From the NCBI GenBank assembly GCA_033439795.1, contig JAUTDP010000006.1:3162001-3226000 (forward strand): DNA of 64,000 nucleotides, given 5' to 3'. The translations under genes were made by a program, and so were the position numbers. Positions within the stretch are counted from its first letter, which is position 1. The number at the start of each line of letters is the position of its first letter. This DNA is from Sordaria brevicollis (Eukaryota > Ascomycota > Sordariomycetes > Sordariales > Sordariaceae). Under the pieces are notes generated by a model. That model saw only the letters and a list, made by a program, of their open reading frames with translations. It searched no databases and was not told where the DNA came from. Positions 20,426 through 32,353 of the stretch are shown in pieces.

Positions 20426-22931
20426 ATGTTGCTGGGTCATCATCTTGCAACCGTGGTGGCTGGTCTGTTGACCGTCACCACGGTCAATGCTGCCTGTACC
20501 TCGGACCTCGTTATTGACGACTTTGCCAAATGGGTTGAGGGAACGAATAATTTGAATTGGCCGAACGGAGGTGAGTCTTGAATACACCGAGAAAGAAAGA
20601 ATAAGCTGACAAAACAGACGATGGATCAATGAGCTCTATCGCTGCCGCTGCCGGCAAGGTTCAGTTCATTCCCAAGGACAGCGGGTCCTATTTCTACGAA
20701 TCCTTCTCATGTCAACAAGCCATCACCACGGGCTATGGCGGAATCCAGTTCACTCTTCAAGGACCGGCTGGAGGGTCTGTTGCCCTTGAGCTACAGACAT
20801 CCGCAAGCTGCAACGACACTGGCAGCTACACGAGTTCCTACAATATCATCACCGGCTTGACAGGGAGCCAGCAAACCATCGATATGCCACTGATAGGCTT
20901 CGACAACAACCCCAACTATGATGCCATCGTTGGTCTGGTCTGGTCCGAGTTCTCTCAGACCAACTCAATCTGGTCCATCGGCAACATCAAGCTGACTTGC
21001 GGTGCTGTGGCTGCTCCAACCACCACCACTGCTGTTCCTACTGCTAAGCGTATATCTCCCCAACCCCTTTTCGAGAGTCATCACTAATGAAGACAGCCAC
21101 CACCACTCGTTCCGTCATAACCACTACCACCCGCTCCGTCATCACTACGGCCACCCGGTCCACATCCGCCGCTCCGACAGCTACTGCCTGTTCGAACCTG
21201 CTGATCGATGACTGGGAGTCCCAATCTCGCCTGACCTTCTTGGGGTACAACGCCATGAACCAAGCCTCGAGCGATGACGGCACCATGTCTTCAATTGTGG
21301 TCAGCAGCAACCGCGTGCTACTTACCCCCAAGAACCAGCAGTCGTACTTCTACAGTCAGTTCGGCTGTCTCAACACCGCCAACAAGTACGGCGGCATCTC
21401 GTTCCGCATCCGCGCCGCCCGCGGCACCACCTTTGCCGTGCAAATGTCGTACTTTGCAACCTGCGGCTCCAGCACCGGACGCAAGACCATTTCCCTGACG
21501 TCCACTCAACTCAAATGGACTTTTGACGGCACCGAGCGCCTCTACTGGTTCCCCTTTACCGTCTTCACGGGCCTTGATACAACGAAACTAGATATGATCT
21601 ACTTTACGTCCTTCAACGCCGCCGTGATTTTCGGTCCCATGTCATTCTACTGCGGCAGCACCGCATCCGAATACATCCCCCAAGCACTGCCTGCACCCTC
21701 CAACCCCGTTGGTACGTCCCCTACTCTCCCTTCACCCTCCTCCCCTGCCAAAACCGCGCTCGTCATCGACACGTTTGGGAGTGTCGAAACAAACAGCCTC
21801 GGCCAGTGGCACGGCGGCGACGACGGCATGACCGTCACGTTTGGCAGGAACCAAATCACCATCCGCACCAACGATTCTGACCTGGGATGGAACACGCAGC
21901 TGGGAGCCAAATGCTTTGACCTGACCCCTTATTCGTCCTCCTACCTGCACATTGCCTATTCCGGGTCCAACAAGTTTTCGGTAGCCCTCCAGCAGCACAA
22001 CTCCAAATGCGACGACTCCATCAAACCCTACCCCGAAACCTGGGACTCTTTAGAGGCGGCTCGCTACTCCTTCAACAACGACAAAGACATTTACATCCCC
22101 ATCTCCCACTTTTCCATCAACCTAACCCGCTCCATCGGATTCAACCTCCGCGGGTTCTACTCCCCCTCGGAATCCACCGTCATTTCCAAAATCGAACTCC
22201 TCCCCACCCTCCCCTCCTCCCTTTCCCCCAGTAGCATCCCCCCCAAGTTAGCCTCCGGCAAATTAGTCTTCGCCTGCACCCGCCCCAACTCCTTCGCCTT
22301 CGCCATCGACGACGGCGACCCCGCCCTCGCCTCGCGGGTAATGGCCATCGTAACAGCCGCCAACATCCCCGTCACTTTTTTCACCGTCGGCTTACCGTTA
22401 CTCGACCCCACCACCAACCTCTCCCAAATCTACCGCTCCATGGCAGCAAAGGGCCACCAAATAGCCCTCCACAGTTACACCCATCCAAAAATGGAAGGCC
22501 TTACCACCACGGGTCAAATAGACTGGGAATACCAAAATGACATTGGCGCTATGCTCTCCACCTTCCCTTCCTCCTCTCTCACACCGTACTTCCGCCCCCC
22601 CTTTGGCACCGAAGGCGCGCGCATGCGTCAACGTCTCGTCGCTAATTTAGCTACCACCCTCTCCCCTTCTCGTGCTGCCAAGGCACACATCGTCGGATGG
22701 TCAATAGACGTCGAAGATTGGCTCTGGGCAGAGTCAAAAACGCCGGAGAAACAGTTGGAGGCGTTTAAGCGGGATTTGGCAAGGGGAGGGAATTTGGTGG
22801 TTATGCATTATTTGCATGAGAGCACGGTGGGGTATTTGGAGGAATTCATAAAGCTGGCGAAGGGGACGGGGAGGAGGTTGATGAGGGTTGATCAGTGTAT
22901 GGAGGATGGGGAGGCGCCGGCTTTGACTTAA
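20426..22931 (+). CDS. Secreted polysaccharide deacetylase (CE4/NodB) with three N-terminal repeats
   Basis: Three exons, 20426-20570, 20618-21049 and 21097-22931, encode 803 aa. Residues 1-23 (MLLGHHLATVVAGLLTVTTV, then NAAC) form a signal peptide. Three related beta-rich modules follow, each opening with LVIDDF-like motifs: CTSDLVIDDFAKW (about 24), CSNLLIDDWESQ (about 224) and ALVIDTFGSVE (about 413). The first two are separated by a Thr/Ser-rich linker. The CE4 catalytic domain runs from about 585 to 795: AFAIDDGDP (base and metal Asp), HSYTHP (metal His pair), RPPFG, DVEDW and VVMHY. All five NodB motifs are present, so it should be active on chitin, chitosan or another N-acetylated polysaccharide. 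The modules probably bind carbohydrate (inference). Introns are 47 nt each, both phase 1. Isolated gene on this strand. Confidence 0.9.
20571..20617 (+). other. Intron 1 of polysaccharide deacetylase
   Basis: 47 nt, donor GTGAGT, branch CTGAC near 20605, acceptor ACAG. Phase 1, giving NWPNGDDGSMSS. Confidence 0.85.
21050..21096 (+). other. Intron 2 of polysaccharide deacetylase
   Basis: 47 nt, donor GTATAT, branch CTAAT near 21083, acceptor ACAG. Phase 1, joining the first repeat to the Thr-rich linker. Confidence 0.8.
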
Positions 22932-23880
22932 GGGATGGGTATGGGGGTTGGGGATGTTTGTTTGTTTGTTTGTTTGTTTGTTTGTTGGTGAAGGGGGATG
23001 GGTGGGAGTGGGAAAAAAGTGGTAGGAAGGGGATATGGGGTAAGGGGCTTGGGATATGGTTTCCTTCGTCAAAGGGTGTTTTTTTTGGATAGGGTGTTGG
23101 TGTTTCCTAGCGTACAGGTAGTAATGACACTGGTTGGGCGTAACGAAGTTCATCTTGGTGAATTAGTGTGAGTAGAAGTCTGCTTGTCCATACTCTATGA
23201 ACTCAGTCAGCCAAACATGTTTTATTGCTCTTTTCAGAGTAATGATGGCATTCTTTGGTCTGGCTTGAAGGTTGGGTTTACCTCTACCGGTTCAAGTGGT
23301 TGTCACAGACGAGTTTCTATAGCTGGAATGGTCGAACTTCAGACGTGGTAATAGCGAAATGCCAATGCCTCTTTCATGGACGCCGTGAACTAGGAGTCTA
23401 TAAGGAAGCAGACCTATGTTATTTTCGTTGAGTGTTTGTGGGGCTGCAGGCAGCGTAAGCTCCTAACTTCTGGTGTTCCTTCCTTTGTTAGTTTCCTAAG
23501 TGGTGATGAAGTTCATACCTAGCTTCTCAGATACAATCTCGGCCATGGCCGGGAAGTACGAATCACGATAGGGCGTAGAACATTCATGGCTCATACGCAA
23601 ACCGCAGCTCACCTCCAGTCTTTTGACCCGGCCTGATTAAAATGGCATTTGTTACAGATGGAATCAGAGAATACAACGCCAAGTGTCGTAAAAGTTCATT
23701 GATCATAAAATACTCTTAACAATAGATAATCATAATAACAAGCTAAAAACTCCAGCCTTTTTCCCAAGACCTAGTCCTTATAAAAGCTAATTTGGTGACC
23801 TTCATGCTTAATGAATGCCATGTCATGATACCAAGATCCCTAGTTATCCCAACATCTATGCAAAGGAGCCGTTATCCAGC
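22932..23880. other. Convergent 3' region of deacetylase and INCENP genes
   Basis: 949 bp between convergent genes, with a (TTTG)n tract at about 22956-22986 shortly after the deacetylase stop codon. No gene recognised. Confidence 0.5.
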
Positions 23881-26800
23881 CTAGCCTCCATAATAACATG
23901 AGTTAGTTCTCAACAACCCTGAAAATGCTATAAACCATACCATAACTTTTCTCAGCAGCAGCTCCTTATCCTTCCTTATCCTTGGAGGCAAAAACGCTGC
24001 AAATAACAGTTCCTTGAATACTCCTTTCCTGGGCAATCCAAACACCAAAAATAATCCTACAACCCAATCACACAAAACAGCGATGATCACATATCTCGGC
24101 TGGTACTTGAAAGTTCCGAGAGGATTAGCCCAAAGTCCTCCCCAACCCCCAACTCCACCCCCCTCCCTCCTCATCCGTTCCCTCGCCTCCCTATCCCTCT
24201 CCACCTCCTCACTCGTCAATTTATCCTGCCCCTCCCAATTCGCACTCGACGTCCTGGCCCTAAACCGATGATGGCGACTCTTATCCTTGCTAAACACCTC
24301 CTCCATATTCAGCGGAGCGGGGGGTCCGAAAATAACCATGGGATCAAGCTGTTCCTGCGCTAAGAGTTGGGCCTTGAGGTAGGGTGAGTCGGTCCAGTTA
24401 CCCCCGTTCAAGGAGGAGCGTAGGTTGGGATTAGAGGTTGAAGGACGGGGAGTGTCGACGGCGTCTTCGTCGTCGGTTTGGATCTCGGGGAGCTCGATGG
24501 AGTCGCCGGCTTGGATGGCGGCGAGGCGGGGGGAGGTGCGGGTGGGGGGTTTGGAGGCGGAGGTGTGAGCCAGGGCGCGGTTGGTGGGGGCGCCTGGGCG
24601 AGCGGGGGTCTGCAAGGGGTGACGGGAGGAGCCACCGACCTGACCCGAGGAAGGACCGGCGTTGGGGTTGTTGGCAAAGGGGATGTGGTTGCCCTTTTGG
24701 AATTGGGCCGTGTCAAGGGCGTGGCCGGTTTTGATTTGGTTGACGGTTGTCTTCTTGAACAAATCCACGGTCCGTGATGGAGGAGGGGGAGCGTGAGGGA
24801 CGTTGTTGTAGTTGGACGCAAAGATGGACTTGCTGGTGGTATCCTTCTTGAATCCAACCGAGGGCTGTCTTACAGGAGCTGAAGGTCTAACTCCCGATGG
24901 ACGAACAGCTGAAGGCCTCACTGGCGCCCCACGAATACTCTTCGCCTTCTTGGTGTTACCCTCCGCCATCTCGATATCCGCATCAAAGTCCTCAGATACA
25001 CGAATTCTCTTCGAATCTTGATGGGCATCTTGCACCTGCGTCAACGGACGCTTCGAAGCTGCCTTGCCCAGCACAGCATTAACAGGTCGACTATCATGTA
25101 GCGTCGACCCCAGACGAGAATTAGGCCTGCTAGGCTGCCTACTCTCCGCCAAGTGATCCGGTGGTCCATTAGGCTGGGACCTCGATGGTGGGGGTGGCGC
25201 ACGAGTCCTCTTAGCTTGTTCAATCGCGGCCTTCTTAGCTGCCGCAGCTTGCTTGCGAGCCTCTTCCTCCTTCATCTCAGCCCTCTTGCGCTCATTTTCC
25301 GCCTTCTGATCACGTCTGCGCTGGATCTCGCGCTCTTCTTGCTCCTTTTGCTTGGCCGCTAGCTCCAAGGCTTTGGGCCGCCCGACAGTCGACGAATAAG
25401 ACCCCTTAAGACTCTGAAGGGAAGGCTTCTTGGTGAGTGAAGACGTGCTAGCCTTGCTCACAAGTTGTTGCCTTCCGTGCGACTGACCCAGGCTCTCCTG
25501 GCTGGTGGTGCTGAGAACACTGTTGGTAGAAGTGTGGAATGCTCCTTGTTGAGAGCTGGTGGTGTTGACTCGGATACGAGTCGGCGCGGGTTTAGCCCTC
25601 GTCAATGCCTCCTTCGTGGGTCTAACGGGCCTCTTGATACCAGTACCGCGCGACGCTTGAGCGGAGGGAGGTCGAGGAATCGACTGAGGTGGCTTCGTGG
25701 AGATGGTAACGTCTGCCATATCAACATCGGCTTCCTCCTTCTCGGCATCGCCCTGCTTGGCTCCTCTGCGAAGACTAGTCCGAGTAGCTTTCTTGGGGCT
25801 CTTTGGTGCCGATTTCGAAGGTCCTGGTGTCTCGAACAATTGCTTGGATTGAGGTCGGGCCTTGGTGAGCTTTTCCTGTTCCTTCTTTTGTTGTTCAAGC
25901 TCCCTCTGTTCAGCAGCGCGTCTCTCTGCCTCTGCCTGCCTCTCCTGCTCCTGTTGGAACAGACGGGCCTTTTCCGCCTCTTTCTCGCGCATCTTCTCAA
26001 ACTTCTCGTTCTGCTTGGCATATTGCTTGGCCTCTTTCTCTTCCTTCTTCCTCTCCTTCTCCCTTTCCTCGGCCTCCTTCCTTTCCCTTTCGCTCGATGC
26101 CCGGGTTTTCCTCGTCGGTCGGATAGGGGTGGCGGCTACGGGGGCCTCGGCCTGTGCATGAGATAGATCAGGATAGACGACATGATCGGCTGTCTTGAAG
26201 GAAGCTTCAGATAGGTCGTGGTTCTCTTCGAGTTTGGCAGTCGAAGGGGTCGTGAAGAGCGAGGTCAACTTGGCTTCGGCATTAGGTGCACTGGATGGAA
26301 GAAGACCCTTGGATGACTTCATAAGGGAGGAAAACTTGTTCTTGACCCTCTCCAAAGTGTTCCCGTGGAATGCCTTGGAGGGAGACTTGAACGGCGAAGC
26401 TGGTTCGTTGGCCGGCATTGTGTTGAGGTTGGAAGTAGACGCAGATGCTTCCTTCTGGGGGCTGGCAGATTTCGGTACGGAAAGCTCGTTAACGTTCGGC
26501 AGCATGGGAACAGAAGCCGATTTGATATGCGATGCTGAGGAAGCGGCTGGTGGTTCCTGGATGACGGGCGCTTTACTCGGTGAGTCGTGTCTGTTCTCCA
26601 TGAACGATTCTCCCAGAGTCGGGGATGCCTCCCTTGCGAATAGATTCATTCCTTCCATTGGCTGAGACAACCGTGTGTCTTTGCGCGCGTTCCACACCAT
26701 GGGGGTAGACATATCTGCTCCCTTGCTGGGTGGTCCAATCCAGTCATCATCATCGTCCAGCGGGAATGCTCCAGGCGTGGGAAATGCCCTCGGAGTAACG

Positions 26801-28954
26801 AAAGGTGGCTTCTTGGGTGAAGATTTGGACGGCTCCGGGACAGGTTGTGTTGTAGGAACCTGGGAAGTAGATGCAGGTTGTTGTGCCGGTAGGAGGTGAG
26901 CTATCGATTTCGATGGTCTCGGTCCCATCGACTGCCCCTTGCCCAACATGCTAATCTGATCCTGCAATCTCTGGGTGTACGATTTCGCTGTCCTGGGTTC
27001 CTGAGTATGGTCATCATCCACATCCATCTCGTCGTCATCATCATCCTGTCGAGTAGTATGGCCGAGACTCTTTCCTCCAGTTTGGCGATGGTAAAACGAA
27101 GTCCGGTCGACGTGGCTAGTCCTCGACATCCTATTACCGCCAAGGCTCTTCTTAGAGGTCATCGGCTCGCGTGCTGGAAGTGATGCAAAGTTCAGACTGC
27201 TCAGGCGCTTAACCGGGCTAATGGGGCTTGAAGCTTCCATGGATGAGTTGGCTTCGTCGTCCATCTTGTCGTCCGCTAGTTCGTCCACATCATTGTCCTT
27301 AGGTTGTTGGGCTTGGAACACAAAGGGCGCTGGAGTCTTGGGTTGCTGTTCGACCACTGCGGCCTTCTCGGGCGATCTCTTCTTGGGTGACGGAGCAAGA
27401 GGGGGAATGCTCTTCCTCAGGGCAACCGCCTTCTCCTGAGATTCCACTGGCACCGGCGAACCTTCCTTCTCAAGCGCCGAAATCCGCTCAGAGAAAGAAA
27501 GCTTCTCTGGTGAAGGAGCCTTTTGAGGGGAGGCCATCTTGACCGGGGAAGCCTGCTTCTCGGGGGAAAGACGCTTTTCTGGTGATGCCATCTTCATGGG
27601 AGAGGGGGCCTTAACCGGCGAGACAGCCTTCTTCGGAGTGGGCGCATGGATCGACTTGGTGGGTGACGGAACGAGCATATGGACTGGGCTACTAGACCTG
27701 GCGACATCAAGCTCGGGCGACGGCAAACGAGGATACTGAATGGTGGGTTCGACAGGTTCTTCTGAAGGTGTCGTCCTTTCCGGTAGTTCGACTGTCTCCT
27801 GGGGTACGGGACTGGCGTGCTTCTTCGATTTGGTGGGGGATGGTTCAAGTCCAAGATCCTGCGACTCAACCTGATGCTCTGCTAGTACCTCCTGCGTCGA
27901 TTCCTGGCTAAGCTCCTGTGACGGTCGTATTATATCCTCTGTAGGTTCTTGCGTCGCTTCCTGAGTCGTTTGTTGTGAGGGTACCTGTGTCGTCTCCTGG
28001 GTGAATTCCACTGTCGGCTCATGTGCTGCTTCCTCCATTTCAACATCGGCATTAGCGACCTTCTCGATCACATCCACTTCCATCATATCCAGATTCTGAC
28101 TGCCATAGTATCCGGAATCGCTGGCCTTGACGGGGGTAGGCGACTTGGAAAGAATCGGCAATGGTGACCCATTGAGATGTTTGAAGGGGCTTCTGACAAC
28201 TTTCGAGGGGGTAGCAGCGACTGGCTTTGCTGGACTCGTTGGTGGTCGCATGGACGTGTTGTTCATCGGCTTGACTGGGCTCGGTTGTCGTGATGGCGCG
28301 GCGGCGTTCTTGACGGGACTTGGCGACTTTGCAGCTTCGGCGGCAGCAGATTTGCGTGGGCTCACACGGCGCGTCGAGGGAGTCGTGGGATTCTTGGGAA
28401 CATCGGCTTCGTCATCGGCTTCGGCCTCTGGTTCTGGAGTATCGGGTCTGATCTTGGGTGTCCATGACGAGTTGTTCGCGGGAGGCGCAAGAACGAAGGG
28501 ATTCGGGGTTCCTTGTGGCGTGGCTGAGAAGATGCTGGCCAAGGGCTGCTGTGGGTTAGAACAAATCAATCTTTGTCGCTTGTCGTCGCAAGAGGGTGTT
28601 GCTGTCGGATGAATGCTTACCACTCTGACTTCCGTATTTGGGGCTTTGCGGATTGTTCGAGGCGTTTTGCCTCGTGGTCGCGCTGGTGTTTTGAAGATTT
28701 CGGTGATGTTCCTGTTTTATGGTCAGCCAAACGAAAAACTCGTCGTGGTCGTCGCGTGCGCACAAAGACACGCACATTTGGTTCTCGCCCGAAAAGATGT
28801 CCTCCATGTGCTCGTTCAGCCAATCCATCTCATTGCGCGCCGCATAAGAGAACTCTTCGACTTCCTCCTCTGCGACTTTGAGAGCAGATGTGCGCTCTTC
28901 TGCAACCCATGCGGCCGAGCCGACGGGCAGACGTGGTGCCTTGCGCATCGCCAT
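23881..28954 (-). CDS. Inner centromere protein INCENP/Sli15
   Basis: Scaffold of the chromosomal passenger complex. It binds and activates Aurora kinase at the centromere and spindle midzone. Three exons (28776-28954, 28621-28711, 23881-28548) give about 1,645 aa. The N terminus has the helical CPC-core region VGSAAWVAEERTSALKVAEEE ... EMDWLNEHMEDIF, then NITEIFKTPARPRGKTPRT. The centre (about 95-600) is rich in S/T-P-x-K sites and Gln/Thr repeats. Residues about 905-990 (from RASSERERKEAEEREKER) form a charged single-alpha-helix, with a second charged helix at about 1150-1205. The ARK-binding IN-box lies at about 1443-1550 (ELPEIQTDDEDAVD ... NWTDSPYLKAQL ... DPMVIFGPPAPLNMEEVF). The last 90 or so residues are Gly/Trp-rich then hydrophobic, unlike INCENP, so the true 3' end probably involves another intron or an earlier stop. 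Confidence 0.9.
28549..28620 (-). other. Intron 2 of INCENP gene (72 nt, 3n, no stop)
   Basis: Donor GTAAGC, branch CTAAC about 5 nt before acceptor CACAG, phase 0. Its length is a multiple of three and it has no in-frame stop, so retention would add 24 residues without breaking the protein. Splicing gives EVRVQPLASIFSATPQ, which reads better than the retained form, but both are possible. Confidence 0.65.
28712..28775 (-). other. Intron 1 of INCENP gene
   Basis: 64 nt, donor GTGCGT, branch CTGAC, acceptor ACAG, phase 2. It joins SGENQ to the NITEIFKTP motif. Confidence 0.85.
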
Positions 28955-29970
28955 TTTTGGTGTGTTTGTTTACTTTGGCGCCAAAAAGTCAACAAACCGG
29001 GTTCGTGAAAGGAAGGGCGATGCGGAGAGCTAGAAAAACCAAAGCAATGGTGGAAAGAGAAATCGCAACAAAGTATTCAAAGCATTGGTATAATTGATCA
29101 AGGAAAGGGAGTGTGGTGGTGGGCGACGAGGTTGGCGATGTGGTTGTTGATGGTCGTTGTCGGAGGGATGACGGGATTAATTGTTGGAGTCAATGCACAG
29201 AAACACCAAATGCGAGGGATTGGAGATGGAGTTCAGGGCACTTTCTGCGTTGCCTTGGTTGCCGGAGCAAAGGTGGTGTCGAGGTCATTGGCTCCACCAA
29301 TCCGGGCCTGTCTTTGTTTTGATTGACACCAGAAAGGGTTTAGCCTGGGCTGAAGAGCTGAAGCGGGGCTTCTCCTCCACTGTTGCAGTTTCGCTGCAGC
29401 GGATTTTGCGCTTGGAAGGTCCCCAGAACACCGCTGCACGCCTTCCCGTCGCCAGTTCACGTGCAGGGCCTGTAATTACGGTACCGTGTGAAACACAAAT
29501 ACCATCTTGAGATCAGGTGCATGAAAGGAAGGTCACAAAGAGAGGCAAAGCCCACATATGACAATCGAGATGCTTGAATCTATACGTCTCGAAATCGGTA
29601 AGGTGTTCAAAATGAATCGGAGATCTGTACATAGTACGATCTGATAGGGTCAGTATGCTCTGACAGATCTTTGGTCTTACTAGTGAGACTCGACCACGAA
29701 GCGTAAATACACTGTAATGCCAGGGCTGCTTTTAATGACTTGAATTCTCCCACTCAAAGAAAGTCGCGACCACCACGTTCTCCAATTGCAGACATCGCGT
29801 CTCACATCTTTGTACCTTACATCACACTTTAGGCAGCAGGCCGCCACCGAGCATCGACACCATCAACAAAGGTTTTGCTCATCCCAAGTTTTCAAATCAG
29901 ACTCCTTCGCCATTCTGTCACTTTGCTCAGTACGATATTCAATTGTTCAAGACCATCTGGAAAAGGCATC
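28955..29970. promoter_or_regulatory. Bidirectional 5' region between INCENP and RAD18
   Basis: 1,016 bp between divergent start codons. No confident factor site seen. Short inverted motifs near 29620-29670 (GATCTG/CAGATC) are noted but too weak to assign. Confidence 0.35.
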
Positions 29971-31522
29971 ATGGAAGTCTTCAGCGATGAAGCTCTCAAC
30001 GTCACCGACTCGACCGACTGGCTGAATACGCCCCTCGCATGCCTAATGCCCGTCGAACAGGCCTTCCGCTGCCACGTCTGCAAGGATTTCTACGACTCGC
30101 CCATGCTCACATCCTGCAGCCATACATTCTGCTCATTATGCATCCGACGGTGTCTGTCCGTCGACAGTAAATGTCCACTGTGTCGGGCAACCGATCAAGA
30201 GTCCAAACTCAGAGGCAATTGGGCCTTGCGCGAAGCCGTCGAAGCATTCACCAAGTCCCGAAAAGCCCTTCTCGAGTTTGCAAAGGTACCACCAACCGTT
30301 GTAGCAGCACCACCAGATCAGAATGGATCCAGTTCACCACCGAAACGAAAGGCGACAGAGATGGATGGAGCGAAGCAGGAAGACCAAGATATCAAAAGGC
30401 CTAGGAGGTCAAATAGATCAACAAAGACTCGGGCTGCCCAGTTGACCGCGGCGATACTCGAAGAAGAGGAAGACACCAATACCACACCCTCAGCAGACGC
30501 CGACCAAGATTACGTCGACCAACCACCAGGTTTGTCCACCTGCTACATCTTTTTCTCTCCATCACCACCACTAACATCTACCAGACGACGGCCTAGTAGC
30601 CTGCCCCATTTGCCTCACCCGCATGAAAGTCCAACAAGTCGACCGACACATCGACACCTCCTGCCCCGGTTCTCCCGAAGCAGCAGCAGCATTAGCAGCA
30701 AAACGACCAACGCCCCAACCAATCTTTCCATCTCTCAACTCACGCCTCGGCCAGAATGCCCAAACACAAAACCAAAAACCACCCGAACGCCTCCCCGCCC
30801 TCGCCTACTCCATGCTCCGCGACACCGCCCTCCGCAAGAAACTGTCCGAACTCGGCCTCTCCACCCACGGTTCCCGGCAATTACTCGAAAAGCGCCACAA
30901 GGAATGGATCACCCTCTGGAACGCCAACTGCGACTCCTCGCGACCCAAGAAGCGATCCGAGTTGTTAAGAGATTTGGACGAGTGGGAACGGACAGTGGGG
31001 AACCCCGGCGCTTCGAGGATAGGAATGGGTATGGCGATGGGAGGAGGAATGGGGGTGGGACAAGGACCGATGGCTAGAGCACAAGCTGCCGGTGCGGAGA
31101 TTAAGGATAAGGAGTTTGATGGGAAGGCGTGGGCGACGAAGTATGGGGGCAGTTTTGGGGATTTGATTAAGCAGGCTAGGAAGGGGATAAAGAAGCAGAA
31201 TCTGGATGGGGATGAAGGCAACAAAAAGGGGGAGGATGGAAAGGAAGGCGGGGAGAAGTCAAGTTCACCGGCTGAACTTCCAACATCACAAGCAAGAGAA
31301 GGGGAGGGAGAAAGTAGTAGCGCGGCGCCTCCGACACCGATGGAGATTGTCCCGCCTTCGAGTCCACCACGGCCTGAACAAGACGAGCAGCAGCAGACTC
31401 CGGGAAAGGCTCGGTTGTTAACGGAGGATACTGCCATGAGTGGACAAGTGGTACCCGGGACACCAGAAAAAGGGCAGTGGAAGACGTCTTCACAGCAGCC
31501 ACCAATAGCTGGGGACGCGTGA
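29971..31522 (+). CDS. RAD18: Postreplication repair E3 ubiquitin ligase Rad18
   Basis: With Rad6 it monoubiquitinates PCNA at stalled forks in the nucleus. Exons 29971-30529 and 30585-31522 encode 498 aa. Start ATG at 29971 ([21 protein letters not shown]). The RING finger is at about 34-72 (CHVC ... [10 protein letters not shown] ... KCPLC). A basic linker follows ([27 protein letters not shown]). The Rad18-type UBZ zinc finger begins near 194 ([21 protein letters not shown]). The SAP domain lies at about 260-300 ([25 protein letters not shown]), followed by the helical segment [18 protein letters not shown]. The C-terminal third is Gly-, Lys- and Pro-rich and probably disordered; it contains [22 protein letters not shown], a conserved short motif region. 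The intron is phase 1. All zinc ligands are present. Confidence 0.94.
30530..30584 (+). other. Intron of RAD18
   Basis: 55 nt, donor GTTTGT, branch CTAAC at 30571-30575, acceptor CCAG. Phase 1, joining QPPG to [10 protein letters not shown]. Confidence 0.85.
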
Positions 31523-32322
31523 ACGAGCCGAAGAGAGACGGCCAAAGGAGAAAAAAAATTATACCCATTTTTGGAGCAGAGTATAATCATAATACCCAGC
31601 CAATTCGATATTTCGAATCGTTTCTTTATTTGCGTTTCACGTGCTGGATTTGGTAATTCTTACTATGTCAGGTTCAGGGTTTACCATCAAACCAGGGATT
31701 TATTTCTACATGAACTTTGGTTTCCGATCTGATGCTTTTTTTTTTTTTTTTAATTTCTTCTCTCCGGAGATGCTCCTCGCTCTCCCCAATCCAAAGTTTT
31801 GGCTATCATTCAATACACCAAAGCATGTAGACAGTCGCACGAATCACCAGCTGACGAGTACTTGGTGATAGGTAGGTGTGTGTATGTTACATCTGATGGT
31901 CATCTCCGCGGAAGTTGTCTCCGAGTCCGAAGATGTTGTCTGTTCTTTTTTTTCGAAGAACTCTACCTGCATAAGACTTACTAAGGTAGAGAATACTTCG
32001 CTGCCTCCCGTCCCTACACCATTGGGACCTGGGGGTGCAACTGCCGTGAGTTTATAATCCTACCTTACCTACCTTTTGTAACAAAGTCGACACGAGTAGA
32101 GGTAGGTACAATTTGAGTTTGTTACCTTATATTGTTCCTCCGCCTTTTCTTCAATTCAACCTCCCCCGCAGGCAAATACATTTTTCCGTACCTCTTTTAT
32201 TTCTCTCGCCTGCCTTTTTACGGCTTTGTCCCTTAATATTTTATTGCTGACACCTGTCTTTTTTTTTCAGGAAGTATGGGAGAAATACAGCTGAGCCCCT
32301 TTAACAAAAAGCTCCCGTCCAG

Positions 32323-32353
<31 letters not shown>

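Noticed and set aside
25465..26166. 233-codon Leu-rich plus-strand frame
   Set aside because: Antisense of the charged helix of INCENP; Leu runs mirror Lys/Glu codons.
29580..29700. Short GATCTG/CAGATC inverted motifs upstream of RAD18
   Set aside because: Too short and imperfect to support an operator or RNA hairpin.
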